A stretch of DNA of 20,256 nt from Patescibacteria group bacterium (GTDB lineage: Bacteria > Patescibacteriota > Minisyncoccia > Minisyncoccales > PEYH01): assembly GCA_018901715.1 (NCBI GenBank), contig JAHIEL010000011.1:1-20256 (forward strand), in the 5' to 3' direction. Made by a program: the position numbers and the translations under genes. The first letter of the stretch is position 1; every line of letters starts with the position of its first letter. Under the pieces are notes generated by a model. That model saw only the letters and a program-made list of their open reading frames with translations. It searched no databases and was not told the origin of the DNA. Of the stretch, positions 1 to 6,574 are shown piece by piece.

Positions 1-1209
1 GCTGACAGAATGAGGCCAGAGGATTTTGAATATTTCTTCGGACAAGAAGAATTAGTTGGAAAGAATAGTCCTTTGTATAGGGCGATTGAGAATGACAACT
101 TAACTTCTTTAATTTTTTGGGGTCCTCCTGGAAGCGGTAAGACCACTTTGGCAAGAATTATTGCAAATAAAACAAAAGCGCATTTTGCCAAGTTTTCCGC
201 TGTTACTACTGGAATAAATGAGGTCAGAAAATCAATTGAAAAAGCAAGAGAGAGTTTGAAGTTTGAAAATCGGAGGACAATTCTTTTTATTGATGAAATT
301 CATAGATTTAATAAAGCGCAACAAGACGCTTTGCTCCCTCATGTAGAAGAGGGCATTGTTATTTTAATCGGAGCCACAACGGAAAACCCTTCTTTTGAGG
401 TTATTTCGCCTCTTTTGTCCCGCTCTGCTGTTTATATATTAAAGCCGTTATCAGCAGAAGCAATAAAGCAGATTATTTTAAGAGCTTTAAGTGATAAGGC
501 AAGGGGTTTTGGCAATATAGAAATTAAGTTTGAAGATAAGGCATTGGAAAGATTAACTAATTTTGCCGATGGAGACGCAAGGGTTGCCTTGAATGGTTTA
601 GAGTTTATAGTTAATCACTTAAAAGATAGACAAGGCGCTAAGAAAAAAGAAATTAAAGCAGAAGATGTCTCTGATATTTTAAAAGAGCATGCTCTTCGTT
701 ATGATAAAAAAGGAGAAGAACACTATAATGTGATTTCAGCTTTTATTAAAAGTATGCGGGATTCTGACCCGAATGGCGCATTATATTGGTTAGCAAGAAT
801 GATTGAATCAGGAGAGGCGCCCAGATTTATTGCCCGAAGAATGGTTATTTTTGCTTCTGAAGATATTGGAAATGCAGATCCGCAAGCAGTGCAAATAGCC
901 ATAGCTATTGCTCGAGCAGTGGAGTTTGTTGGATTTCCTGAAGCACAGATTAATTTAGCCCATGGAGTGACATATCTTGCTACTGCGCCAAAAAGCAATG
1001 CCTCTTATACAGCTCTTTTACAGGCAAAAGAAGATGCCAAAAAGGGCTCTTTTGGTGTGCCTTTGCATTTGCGAAATGCAGTAACTAATTTGATGAAAAA
1101 AATTGGCTATGGCAAGGGCTATGAATATGCCCATGACTTACCGGAAAAGAAATCACAACAAACCCATTTTCCCAAAGAAATAGGTGATAAGCAGTATTAC
1201 AAACCTTAA
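1..1209 (+). CDS. rarA: RarA/MgsA family replication-associated recombination ATPase (5' end outside window)
   Basis: AAA+ ATPase of the clamp-loader clade (RarA/MgsA/WRNIP1), which acts at stalled replication forks. The frame is open from base 1 and reads ADRMRP. This matches the conserved PLADRMRP start of the family, so the ATG at 10 is probably an internal Met and the true start lies a few codons left of the window. Counting from that ATG: Walker A GPPGSGKTT at 38-46, Walker B LFIDEIHRF at 92-100, sensor 1 GATTENPSF at 121-129 and the arginine-finger SRS at 137-139. The C-terminal MgsA tetramerisation region carries YDKKGEEHYNVISAFIKS, ALYWLARMIESGE, ASEDIGNADP and APKSNASY. The visible 399 codons plus a short N-terminus fit the family length. 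A strong hairpin follows the stop, so rarA ends its transcription unit. Confidence 0.96.
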   Translation, partial: ADRMRPEDFEYFFGQEELVGKNSPLYRAIENDNLTSLIFWGPPGSGKTTLARIIANKTKAHFAKFSAVTTGINEVRKSIEKARESLKFENRRTILFIDEIHRFNKAQQDALLPHVEEGIVILIGATTENPSFEVISPLLSRSAVYILKPLSAEAIKQIILRALSDKARGFGNIEIKFEDKALERLTNFADGDARVALNGLEFIVNHLKDRQGAKKKEIKAEDVSDILKEHALRYDKKGEEHYNVISAFIKSMRDSDPNGALYWLARMIESGEAPRFIARRMVIFASEDIGNADPQAVQIAIAIARAVEFVGFPEAQINLAHGVTYLATAPKSNASYTALLQAKEDAKKGSFGVPLHLRNAVTNLMKKIGYGKGYEYAHDLPEKKSQQTHFPKEIGDKQYYKP

Positions 1210-1215
1210 AACATT

Positions 1216-1248
1216 AAAATCTGCCGAGAAGTGTTCTCGGCAGATTTT
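1216..1248 (+). terminator. Perfect 15-bp stem intrinsic terminator after rarA
   Basis: The arms AAAATCTGCCGAGAA (1216-1230) and TTCTCGGCAGATTTT (1234-1248) pair without mismatch across a GTG loop, 6 bases after the rarA stop. The right arm ends in TTTT and the left begins with AAAA, so it could work in both directions. It separates rarA from the next transcription unit. Confidence 0.85.
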
Positions 1249-1253
1249 ACATT

Positions 1254-1268
1254 CAACCCTAGAGGTTG
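1254..1268. repeat. Small hairpin CAACC-ctaga-GGTTG
   Basis: A 5-bp inverted repeat with a 5-base loop lies between the rarA terminator and the larger palindrome at 1274. With its neighbour it forms a two-hairpin composite. The stem is short and could be chance. The position, directly beside a palindrome that has a second copy in the window, is why it is recorded. Confidence 0.4.
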
Positions 1269-1273
1269 CAATC

Positions 1274-1294
1274 GGTGGAAGTCCGACTTCCACC
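1274..1294. repeat. 21-bp palindrome, intergenic copy of a dispersed element (GGAAGTCCGACTTCC core)
   Basis: The 10-base arms GGTGGAAGTC and GACTTCCACC surround one unpaired C. The 15-base core GGAAGTCCGACTTCC recurs inside murD at 13748-13768 with the same arm length and single-base centre. The two copies differ at the third arm base (T here, G in murD), and the paired base changes with it (A to C), so the stem is preserved. This copy is noncoding, 46 bases beyond the rarA terminator's first base plus stem, and 10 bases ahead of the likely -35 of the next unit. Confidence 0.8.
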
Positions 1295-1303
1295 AATTAA
1301 AAG

Positions 1304-1332
1304 TTTTCATAATTATTTCTTTGTGTTAAAAT
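1304..1332 (+). promoter_or_regulatory. Likely promoter of the 1360-6496 gene run
   Basis: A -35-like TTTTCA (1304-1309, 4 of 6 to consensus) is followed after 17 bases by TAAAAT (1327-1332). A TG one base upstream of that hexamer makes it an extended -10. The expected transcript start near 1339 leaves a leader of about 20 bases before the ATG at 1360, with no Shine-Dalgarno. It is the best candidate in the 150-base gap after rarA. Confidence 0.45.
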
Positions 1333-1359
1333 AATTAAATATAGTTAATTTGTTTTATT

Positions 1360-3570
1360 ATGGACGATAAAATTGAAAATCTTAATGAGGATAATTTTAA
1401 TAGTGCTCAAGAACATAATTTTCATTCTACCTCACCAAGTGCACCTTATGCTTCGGCAAGCCAGACATATCCGATAAAAAATGTTAATAAAAACCCTTTA
1501 ATTATTCTTGGAATTGCATTACTTTTAATAATCGCATATTTGATTTTTTCTTATTTTGCTAATTTTTGGCCATTTGGTACGAGCAAGGAATCCAGTATTA
1601 AATTATTTGAACAAGTTTTTGAAAAGATTGGAGAAGTAAAAAACGCTTCTTATGAAGTTGTTTTTGGTTTTGAGATAATAAAAAAAGAAGAGGGCATGAA
1701 AGCGCTGGAAGTTGATTACTCTAACATACAAAGCCCAGCTATTCAAAGAGATTATCAGAGATTTTCTGATTTAAGTCAGCTAAGAACGGGCTTAGAAACG
1801 GCTTTTTATGATTTGGGAAGATATCCTAACACATTTAAACAGGGCAATATTCAGACAAAAGATCCTTTAGGCACAGATTATTCATATGAAGTGATAGATA
1901 ATGGCGACGGCTATGAAATTACTATCACTTTTGAAACCCAGGAAGCAATAGATTTAATAACATCTTGGATAAGTCCGAGCTATTATGATGCAGTTGTTAT
2001 TAACGGGAAGCAGGTAACCTTTAGCAATAACAGTTATTATTCCTATTCTTTCTATTATTCCTTTGACCCAGATAAAATGAAGCCGGCTTTTGTCCTGCTT
2101 ATTGAAAACCAAGGGGAATATCTTTCTAATATCCCAGGTAATCTTGAAGCAAGCATCAATACTTCTGGCATTTTCTATAGAGAGCAGGACGAAATGACTG
2201 ATACCAGCTTTTCCTTTGGCGGAGAAGTAGAATACGAGGATATGATATTAAGGTTAAGTGCGGATTTTATGCGTATAAATGATATTTTATATTTTCGGCT
2301 CAACCAGATTCCAGGCATTCTCTTAATGTTTATTGGTAGCGAGATTTCTTCTATTAAGGAGGAGTGGATAAAAATTACACCACAGGATATGATTGATCCT
2401 TATTCTATATTTGAAGTTTTTGAATACTTCAGGAAGATGGACGAGGAGCCAGAAACAAGAGTAACAGTTATGGAAGAATTAGAGGTATTTTTTAAAGTTG
2501 CCATAGAACAAGGCTTATTCTTAGGCCAAGATAATGCTAAGATAGAAAAATTGGACGGCAAAAATGTTTTTCATTATGAACTTGGCTTGAATGCAGATAC
2601 GCTTCCTGAATTTTATACTGCCTTAACTGCAGAGCTTGAACAAAAATTTGGGGACGAGGCCATTCTCAAGTTTAGCGAAAACACTTTGAGATATTTAGAA
2701 GCGCCTCAAACAATAACAGTTGTAAATTATTTTAATAAGAATGGAAAGTTTGATTTATTTATAGAAACAAAAACAGGTTATCCTTTAAAGATAAGTTATC
2801 GGTTTGCTCTTGTTCCGCAAAGTAAAGTTAAATCTCTGGAAAACAAACAACTTGTTTTCTCTACTGAAATTAATCTTAAAGACATTAATAAGAAAGTTAA
2901 AATAAATGCTCCAAAGGATTTTATAAGCTATGATGAGGCAGTAATGTCTATGAGCGGAATGTCAGAGGATGAGTATTACTTTGAGAAACAGAAGGATAAC
3001 ATAAGCACTATAAGGGGAGCGCTAAACGCCTTTTACTCTTTGACAGATACTTATCCTGATAATTTGTCAGAACTTGAGATTAGTCGATACAGCTTGAGAG
3101 ATAAAGACGATTCTTATATTAAAACATATCAAGAGGAACCGTTGCTTAAGGCAATACCTACAGATGTTTATACTGGCATAGATTATAAATATCAAAAAAT
3201 TCAAAATCAGGATTATGTTTTGACTTACAAAATGAACCTGCTGAAATATGACAAGGGAACAAGACTAAATTCTAATATTTATGGTCGCACTTATGATACT
3301 ATTGGTCGTCTTTACAATCATCATTTAATAATTGTTCAGGGCGATAATACTACTAATAAAACAGTGATTTCTAAAGAGGCCAAACAGGCACAATATATTG
3401 ATAGCGACAATGACGGAGTGTCAGATAGTTTAGAGGATTATATCGGGACTAATAAAAATAATAAAGATACAGATGGAGATGGCGAGAGAGATGGTTTTGA
3501 GCTTTCAAAATATAGTGACCCGTTGGGTTCGGGCCAGCTTGAATATGATTATCCCAGTTATGGTTATTAG
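1360..3570 (+). CDS. Large membrane-anchored surface protein with two pseudopilin-like segments and C-terminal thrombospondin type 3 (Ca-binding) repeats
   Basis: Function unknown. The 736 residues begin with a polar Asn/Ser-rich cytoplasmic segment (1-45). One membrane helix follows at about 46-68 (LIILGIALLLIIAYLIF), and the rest should be outside the cell. Residues about 129-195 (DLSQLRTGLETAFYDLGRYP then DPLGTDYSYE) resemble the periplasmic part of type II secretion or type IV pilus major pseudopilins. A second, similar stretch occurs at about 545-570 (ISTIRGALNAFYSLTDTYP). The C-terminus has DSDNDGVSD (681-689) and DTDGDGERDGFE (703-714), calcium-binding thrombospondin type 3 motifs common in secreted proteins. 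It has no Shine-Dalgarno; the ATG gives the first long frame after the promoter-like sequence. It is first in a run with 15 bases to the next gene. I infer a cell-surface or lipid-anchored role but no activity. Confidence 0.8.
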   Translation: MDDKIENLNEDNFNSAQEHNFHSTSPSAPYASASQTYPIKNVNKNPLIILGIALLLIIAYLIFSYFANFWPFGTSKESSIKLFEQVFEKIGEVKNASYEVVFGFEIIKKEEGMKALEVDYSNIQSPAIQRDYQRFSDLSQLRTGLETAFYDLGRYPNTFKQGNIQTKDPLGTDYSYEVIDNGDGYEITITFETQEAIDLITSWISPSYYDAVVINGKQVTFSNNSYYSYSFYYSFDPDKMKPAFVLLIENQGEYLSNIPGNLEASINTSGIFYREQDEMTDTSFSFGGEVEYEDMILRLSADFMRINDILYFRLNQIPGILLMFIGSEISSIKEEWIKITPQDMIDPYSIFEVFEYFRKMDEEPETRVTVMEELEVFFKVAIEQGLFLGQDNAKIEKLDGKNVFHYELGLNADTLPEFYTALTAELEQKFGDEAILKFSENTLRYLEAPQTITVVNYFNKNGKFDLFIETKTGYPLKISYRFALVPQSKVKSLENKQLVFSTEINLKDINKKVKINAPKDFISYDEAVMSMSGMSEDEYYFEKQKDNISTIRGALNAFYSLTDTYPDNLSELEISRYSLRDKDDSYIKTYQEEPLLKAIPTDVYTGIDYKYQKIQNQDYVLTYKMNLLKYDKGTRLNSNIYGRTYDTIGRLYNHHLIIVQGDNTTNKTVISKEAKQAQYIDSDNDGVSDSLEDYIGTNKNNKDTDGDGERDGFELSKYSDPLGSGQLEYDYPSYGY

Positions 3571-3585
3571 TAAAATTTAAAAAAT

Positions 3586-4188
3586 ATGCTTGAAGATAAA
3601 TTTCTTAATTTAGAATATCAAAGAACAAAATTTATAAGATTTTTAGATAGTTTGCCAGAAAAAGAAAAAGCAAGAGCATTGAAGGCGTTGTTTTGGGCTG
3701 AACAAGGACATCAGAATCAGTTTAGAGATAGTGGTGTCTTATATATTATTCATCCTCTTCGTTCTACTTTGATTTTAGTGGAAGAGTTGGGAATTCAGGA
3801 TAATCGTATGCTTTGCGCTTCTTTAATGCACGATTTAGTTGAAGATAGCGGATATACAATAGAACATATTGAGAGTCAGTTTGGCCGAGAAACAGCAAGG
3901 TTAGTAAAAGGAGCGACACGGACACGGCCAGAAAATGAAACAGAGGAAGAGAAATTAAGAGATAAGCCGAAAAAGTTTAAAGAAATTGCTGAATCAGATA
4001 AAAATCTGCGATTGATAAAGCTTTGCGATATTTTAGACAATATGCGGGCAATGGAATATATTCCAGAGACCCATATTAATTATCCAAAAATTTCGCGATG
4101 GAAAAACGAACTTAAAGAATATGTTCTGCCAATTGCAGAAAACACCAATGAAAAACTCTATAATTTACTTTCGCAATTTAGCGATTAG
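3586..4188 (+). CDS. HD-domain small alarmone hydrolase-like protein (SpoT/MESH1 hydrolase fold, no synthetase)
   Basis: A 200-residue stand-alone HD phosphohydrolase resembling the N-terminal hydrolase half of RelA/SpoT and the MESH1 single-domain (p)ppGpp hydrolases. Visible motifs: GHQNQFRDSG...IIHP at 41-57 (metal ligand His56), LMHDLVEDSG at 80-89 (His82-Asp83 plus the Glu-Asp pair 86-87) and LIKLCDILDNMR at 143-154 (Asp148). These four positions correspond to the metal-binding H...HD...D set of MESH1 and SpoT. The last motif deviates from the usual LADRLHN: Arg and His are replaced by Ile and Asp, so substrate preference could differ. No synthetase or TGS domain is attached. It lies 5 bases before the first PD-(D/E)XK gene. 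Likely role: hydrolysis of (p)ppGpp or a related nucleotide in the cytoplasm, inferred from fold and motifs. Confidence 0.85.
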   Translation: MLEDKFLNLEYQRTKFIRFLDSLPEKEKARALKALFWAEQGHQNQFRDSGVLYIIHPLRSTLILVEELGIQDNRMLCASLMHDLVEDSGYTIEHIESQFGRETARLVKGATRTRPENETEEEKLRDKPKKFKEIAESDKNLRLIKLCDILDNMRAMEYIPETHINYPKISRWKNELKEYVLPIAENTNEKLYNLLSQFSD

Positions 4189-4193
4189 TCATT

Positions 4194-4976
4194 ATGTCTT
4201 TTTATTACAACCCTAAAAGAACAACAGAATTATTTGATGTAAAAAAGAAAACGCCTTTTAGAATCAGTCGTTCAAAAATAGATTTGTTTTTACAATGTCC
4301 TCGCTGTTTCTATATAGATAGGCGCTTAGGCATAGCGCGGCCTCCAGGGTTTCCTTTTAATTTAAATAATGCAGTGGATAGCTTACTAAAAAAAGAGTTT
4401 GATATTCATAGAGCGGAAAAATCAAAGCATCCTTTGATGGAAGAATATGGCGTAGATGCAATTCCTTTTGAAGACAAAAGAATGAACGACTGGAGGAATA
4501 CAAGAAGCGGGATAAAATATATTCATAAGCCAACCAATCTTTTAATAATGGGTGGCATTGATGACATTTGGGTAAATCCAAAAGGAGAGATTCATATTGT
4601 TGATTATAAAGCAACTTCTAAAAACGGAGAGGTGAGCTTGGACGCTCCTTGGCAGATAGCGTATAAGCGCCAAATGGAAATTTATCAATGGCTTTTTAGA
4701 AAAAACGATTTCAATGTTTCTAAAATTGGATATTTTGTTTATTGCAATGGAATAACTGATACTAAGGCATTTGATAAGAAAATTGAGTTTGATGTTAAGG
4801 TTATTCCCTATGAGGGAGATGATTCTTGGGTAGAAGGGACAATTAAAGAGCTTCATCAATGCCTTTTGAGCAAGGATATTCCAAAAATGGCAGATGACTG
4901 TGACTATTGCAGATATAGAAAAGTAGCAGCAGAAGAGAGTTATAAGGATATAAAAAAGAGGAAAAAAAAGAAATAA
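4194..4976 (+). CDS. PD-(D/E)XK nuclease-fold protein, RecB/Cas4-like, with four candidate Fe-S cysteines
   Basis: 260 residues of the RecB/Cas4-like PD-(D/E)XK superfamily. GGIDDIW (120-126) supplies the first acidic residue, IVDYKATS (135-142) the D-x-K pair (Asp137, Lys139), and QMEIY (160-164) the QxxxY motif typical of RecB and Cas4 families. Cysteines at 35 and 38 (CPRC) and 236 and 239 (CDYC) bracket the domain. This is the arrangement expected for a 4Fe-4S staple as in AddB and Cas4, although Cas4 usually has one N-terminal and three C-terminal cysteines. The C-terminus is a basic tail (KKRKKKK). There are no cas genes or CRISPR repeats in the window. It is 5 bases after the HD gene and 16 before a paralogue. 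A DNA-processing exonuclease is plausible; the biological substrate is unknown. Confidence 0.85.
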   Translation: MSFYYNPKRTTELFDVKKKTPFRISRSKIDLFLQCPRCFYIDRRLGIARPPGFPFNLNNAVDSLLKKEFDIHRAEKSKHPLMEEYGVDAIPFEDKRMNDWRNTRSGIKYIHKPTNLLIMGGIDDIWVNPKGEIHIVDYKATSKNGEVSLDAPWQIAYKRQMEIYQWLFRKNDFNVSKIGYFVYCNGITDTKAFDKKIEFDVKVIPYEGDDSWVEGTIKELHQCLLSKDIPKMADDCDYCRYRKVAAEESYKDIKKRKKKK

Positions 4977-4992
4977 GTTCTTAAATACATTA

Positions 4993-5655
4993 ATGATAAA
5001 AATTTCTCCGAAGTCGCTAAATTTATATTTTGAATGTCCTTTATGTTTTTGGTTAGAAAAGAATAGGGGAGTTGTAAGACCATCTCCTTATCCTTTTCAA
5101 TTAAATCTTGAAGTAGACAATATTCTAAAACAGGACTTTGACAAACACAGGCAGGAAAGTGGTTTTCATCCATTGCTTGAATCAAATAATATTCCAGCAA
5201 AACTTTTTCAGAATCAGACCTTATTAAATGAGTGGAGAGATAATAGCAAGGGCTTAAAATATGAGCACAACAATGCTTTATTATATGGCATTTTAGACGA
5301 TGTCTTAGATTTTGGAGACGGAAAATTGGCTCCTTTTGATTACAAATCAACAGGCGAAAAAGTGCCAGATGTTTATGACAAATTCCAGCTTCAAATGGAT
5401 ATTTATTCATATCTATTAGAAAAAAATGGCTATTCTACTCCCAAAAAAGCTGTTTTAGTTTTTTATATTATAGATAAAGACAATCCTTTTGAAGGAAAAT
5501 TGCCTTTTAGAAAAGAAATTCATATAATTGATACTGACTCTAGTTATGTGGAAAAAACATTTAAGGAAGCAGTAGAATTTTTGAAAAAAGAAGCTCCGAA
5601 AGAGCATAGTCAAGAATGCGTTTTTAATAAATGGTTAAAAGAAATTAATGTTTAA
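4993..5655 (+). CDS. Second PD-(D/E)XK nuclease-fold protein, diverged tandem paralogue
   Basis: 220 residues that align with the preceding gene over nearly the whole length. Shared landmarks are KSLNLYFECPLCFWLEK (7-23), RPSPYPFQLNLEVDNILK (29-46), YGILDDVLDF (98-107), FDYKST (115-120, Asp116 and Lys118) and QMDIY (134-138). The nuclease signature is therefore intact. The cysteine pattern is not: Cys15 and Cys18 are kept, but the C-terminal pair is reduced to one (Cys209, in HSQECVF), and the basic tail is absent. Either an Fe-S cluster is lost or another residue such as His205 serves as ligand. The stop overlaps the start of the TspO gene by 8 bases, suggesting translational coupling. The two paralogues may form a heterodimer; that is inference from adjacency. 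Confidence 0.82.
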   Translation: MIKISPKSLNLYFECPLCFWLEKNRGVVRPSPYPFQLNLEVDNILKQDFDKHRQESGFHPLLESNNIPAKLFQNQTLLNEWRDNSKGLKYEHNNALLYGILDDVLDFGDGKLAPFDYKSTGEKVPDVYDKFQLQMDIYSYLLEKNGYSTPKKAVLVFYIIDKDNPFEGKLPFRKEIHIIDTDSSYVEKTFKEAVEFLKKEAPKEHSQECVFNKWLKEINV

Positions 5656-6115
5656 ACCAAACTATATTATAATTCCATTAATTACATTGGTAATCGCAGT
5701 TTTTGGAAATTTAATCACTAGTCAAGGAATGGATTGGTATAATCTGTTAAAATTACCTTCCTTTACTCCTGCGGGAGCTATCATTGGTATTGTGTGGACT
5801 ATTATTTTTATATTAACCGCTATATCTGTCCTGATTTTTTATAACAGAGCTTTTCATAACTCAAGATTTGTCATTGTGATAACTTTATTTTTAATCAATG
5901 GAGTTTTAAATCTTTTATGGTCATATCTATTCTTTAATAAACATTTAGTAGGGGCAGCGATTCTAGAAATGCTCTTTTTAGAAGCAACAATAATTGCTCT
6001 GATAATTTTAATAAGATTTAGCTCTAAAATCGCTTCAATTCTTTTATATCCTTATGCAATATGGGTTATTTTTGCCACATATTTAGCTTACCAAGTTTTA
6101 TTATTAAATACTTAA
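5648..6115 (+). CDS. tspO: TspO/MBR family membrane protein
   Basis: 155 residues with five hydrophobic segments, the length and topology of TspO/MBR (translocator protein) family members. Recognisable signature residues include WYNLLKLPSFTPAG (30-43), GIVWTIIFILTAIS (47-60), INGVLNLLWSYLFF (83-96) and LYPYAIWVIFATYLAYQVLLLN (132-153). These match the family pattern of WY..L..P....P, LN..WS..FF and PY..W..FA. Homologues bind tetrapyrroles and other ligands and act in stress responses in the cytoplasmic membrane. The start overlaps the previous gene by 8 bases and the next gene is 9 bases downstream. A lineage likely to lack porphyrin synthesis makes the natural ligand uncertain. Confidence 0.9.
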   Translation: MFKPNYIIIPLITLVIAVFGNLITSQGMDWYNLLKLPSFTPAGAIIGIVWTIIFILTAISVLIFYNRAFHNSRFVIVITLFLINGVLNLLWSYLFFNKHLVGAAILEMLFLEATIIALIILIRFSSKIASILLYPYAIWVIFATYLAYQVLLLNT

Positions 6116-6124
6116 ATATTTGAT

Positions 6125-6496
6125 ATGGAGGAGCAAAATATAAGTAGAGATGTTAAAAAAGATACTAAGAACGACAATAGAAAAATGCTCTTAGGCATTG
6201 TTGTGATTATTGGAATAATGGCCTTGTCTTATGTCTTATTTCCAGCAAACAGGGAAATAGGGGACAGGGGGTTTGATTTTGGCAAAGAAATTCAAAAATT
6301 GCAAGAAGATATATCAAATATAGACTTTTTGCCATTGCCAGCAACCACAACTGATACCATTCCAGCAACAAGCACTGATTTTTTTGATTTTGAAATTAAC
6401 GGACCAGGAGGATGTTCTACTTTTGAGCAGTGCGAAGAGTATTGTTCTATTATTGAAAATTTAGAAGAATGCGGAGAGTTTTTTGGAGAATTTTAA
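6125..6496 (+). CDS. Small membrane-anchored protein with C-terminal GPGGC cysteine motif
   Basis: 123 residues of unknown function. A basic N-terminal segment (1-20) precedes one membrane helix at about 21-39 (MLLGIVVIIGIMALSYVLF). A Thr/Pro/Ser-rich linker (about 68-84, PLPATTTDTIPATSTD) leads to a compact cysteine motif at 93-118: GPGGC then C-x3-C-x8-C (Cys97, 103, 107, 116). The topology puts the four cysteines outside the membrane, where two disulfides could form. I recall the GPGGC...C..YC...C pattern in secreted proteins of Patescibacteria, often repeated; here there is one copy. Last gene of the plus-strand run, 9 bases after the TspO gene. Its TAA is followed immediately by the -35 of the GGDEF promoter. 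No clear terminator lies between them. Confidence 0.72.
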   Translation: MEEQNISRDVKKDTKNDNRKMLLGIVVIIGIMALSYVLFPANREIGDRGFDFGKEIQKLQEDISNIDFLPLPATTTDTIPATSTDFFDFEINGPGGCSTFEQCEEYCSIIENLEECGEFFGEF

Positions 6497-6525
6497 TTGA
6501 CAATAGGGGATAGCTGTGGTATAAT
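6497..6525 (+). promoter_or_regulatory. Full-consensus sigma-70-type promoter of the GGDEF gene
   Basis: TTGACA (6497-6502), a spacer of exactly 17 bases and TATAAT (6520-6525), with TG one base ahead of the hexamer making an extended -10. Both hexamers match the consensus completely. The expected start near 6532 gives a leader of about 43 bases. That leader contains a small hairpin (GACC-gaaca-GGTC, 6546-6558) directly before the Shine-Dalgarno. Confidence 0.88.
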
Positions 6526-6545
6526 TTGAATATCTTTTACAAATA

Positions 6546-6569
6546 GACCGAACAGGTCAAAGGAGGTGA
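6546..6569 (+). promoter_or_regulatory. Leader hairpin plus near-perfect Shine-Dalgarno of the GGDEF gene
   Basis: AAGGAGGTGA (6560-6569) is complementary to the usual 16S rRNA 3' tail over ten bases, and AGGAGG sits 8 bases before a TTG codon at 6575. This decides the start: a GTG at 6566 lies inside the Shine-Dalgarno itself and cannot use it. A 4-bp inverted repeat (GACC/GGTC, 6546-6558) ends two bases upstream and might modulate access. Other genes in the window show no comparable site. Confidence 0.75.
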
Positions 6570-6574
6570 GTTTT

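Noticed and set aside
10..12. ATG at 10 as the true start of rarA
   Set aside because: The frame is open to the left edge and reads ADRMRP, part of the family N-terminal motif, so the start lies outside the window.
4940..5410. Open antisense frame across the second nuclease gene
   Set aside because: It is the shadow of a well-supported gene, has no family resemblance and a composition explained by the reverse strand. Similar antisense frames over gltX, murG, ftsW, gdh and the PurD-like gene were dropped for the same reason.
4194..5655. Cas4 genes of a CRISPR system
   Set aside because: The fold is related, but there are no spaced identical repeats and no other cas gene, and the cysteine arrangement is not that of Cas4.
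6566..6574. GTG at 6566 as the start of the GGDEF gene
   Set aside because: It lies inside the Shine-Dalgarno AAGGAGGTGA; the TTG at 6575 has correct spacing and leads straight into the conserved basic N-terminus.
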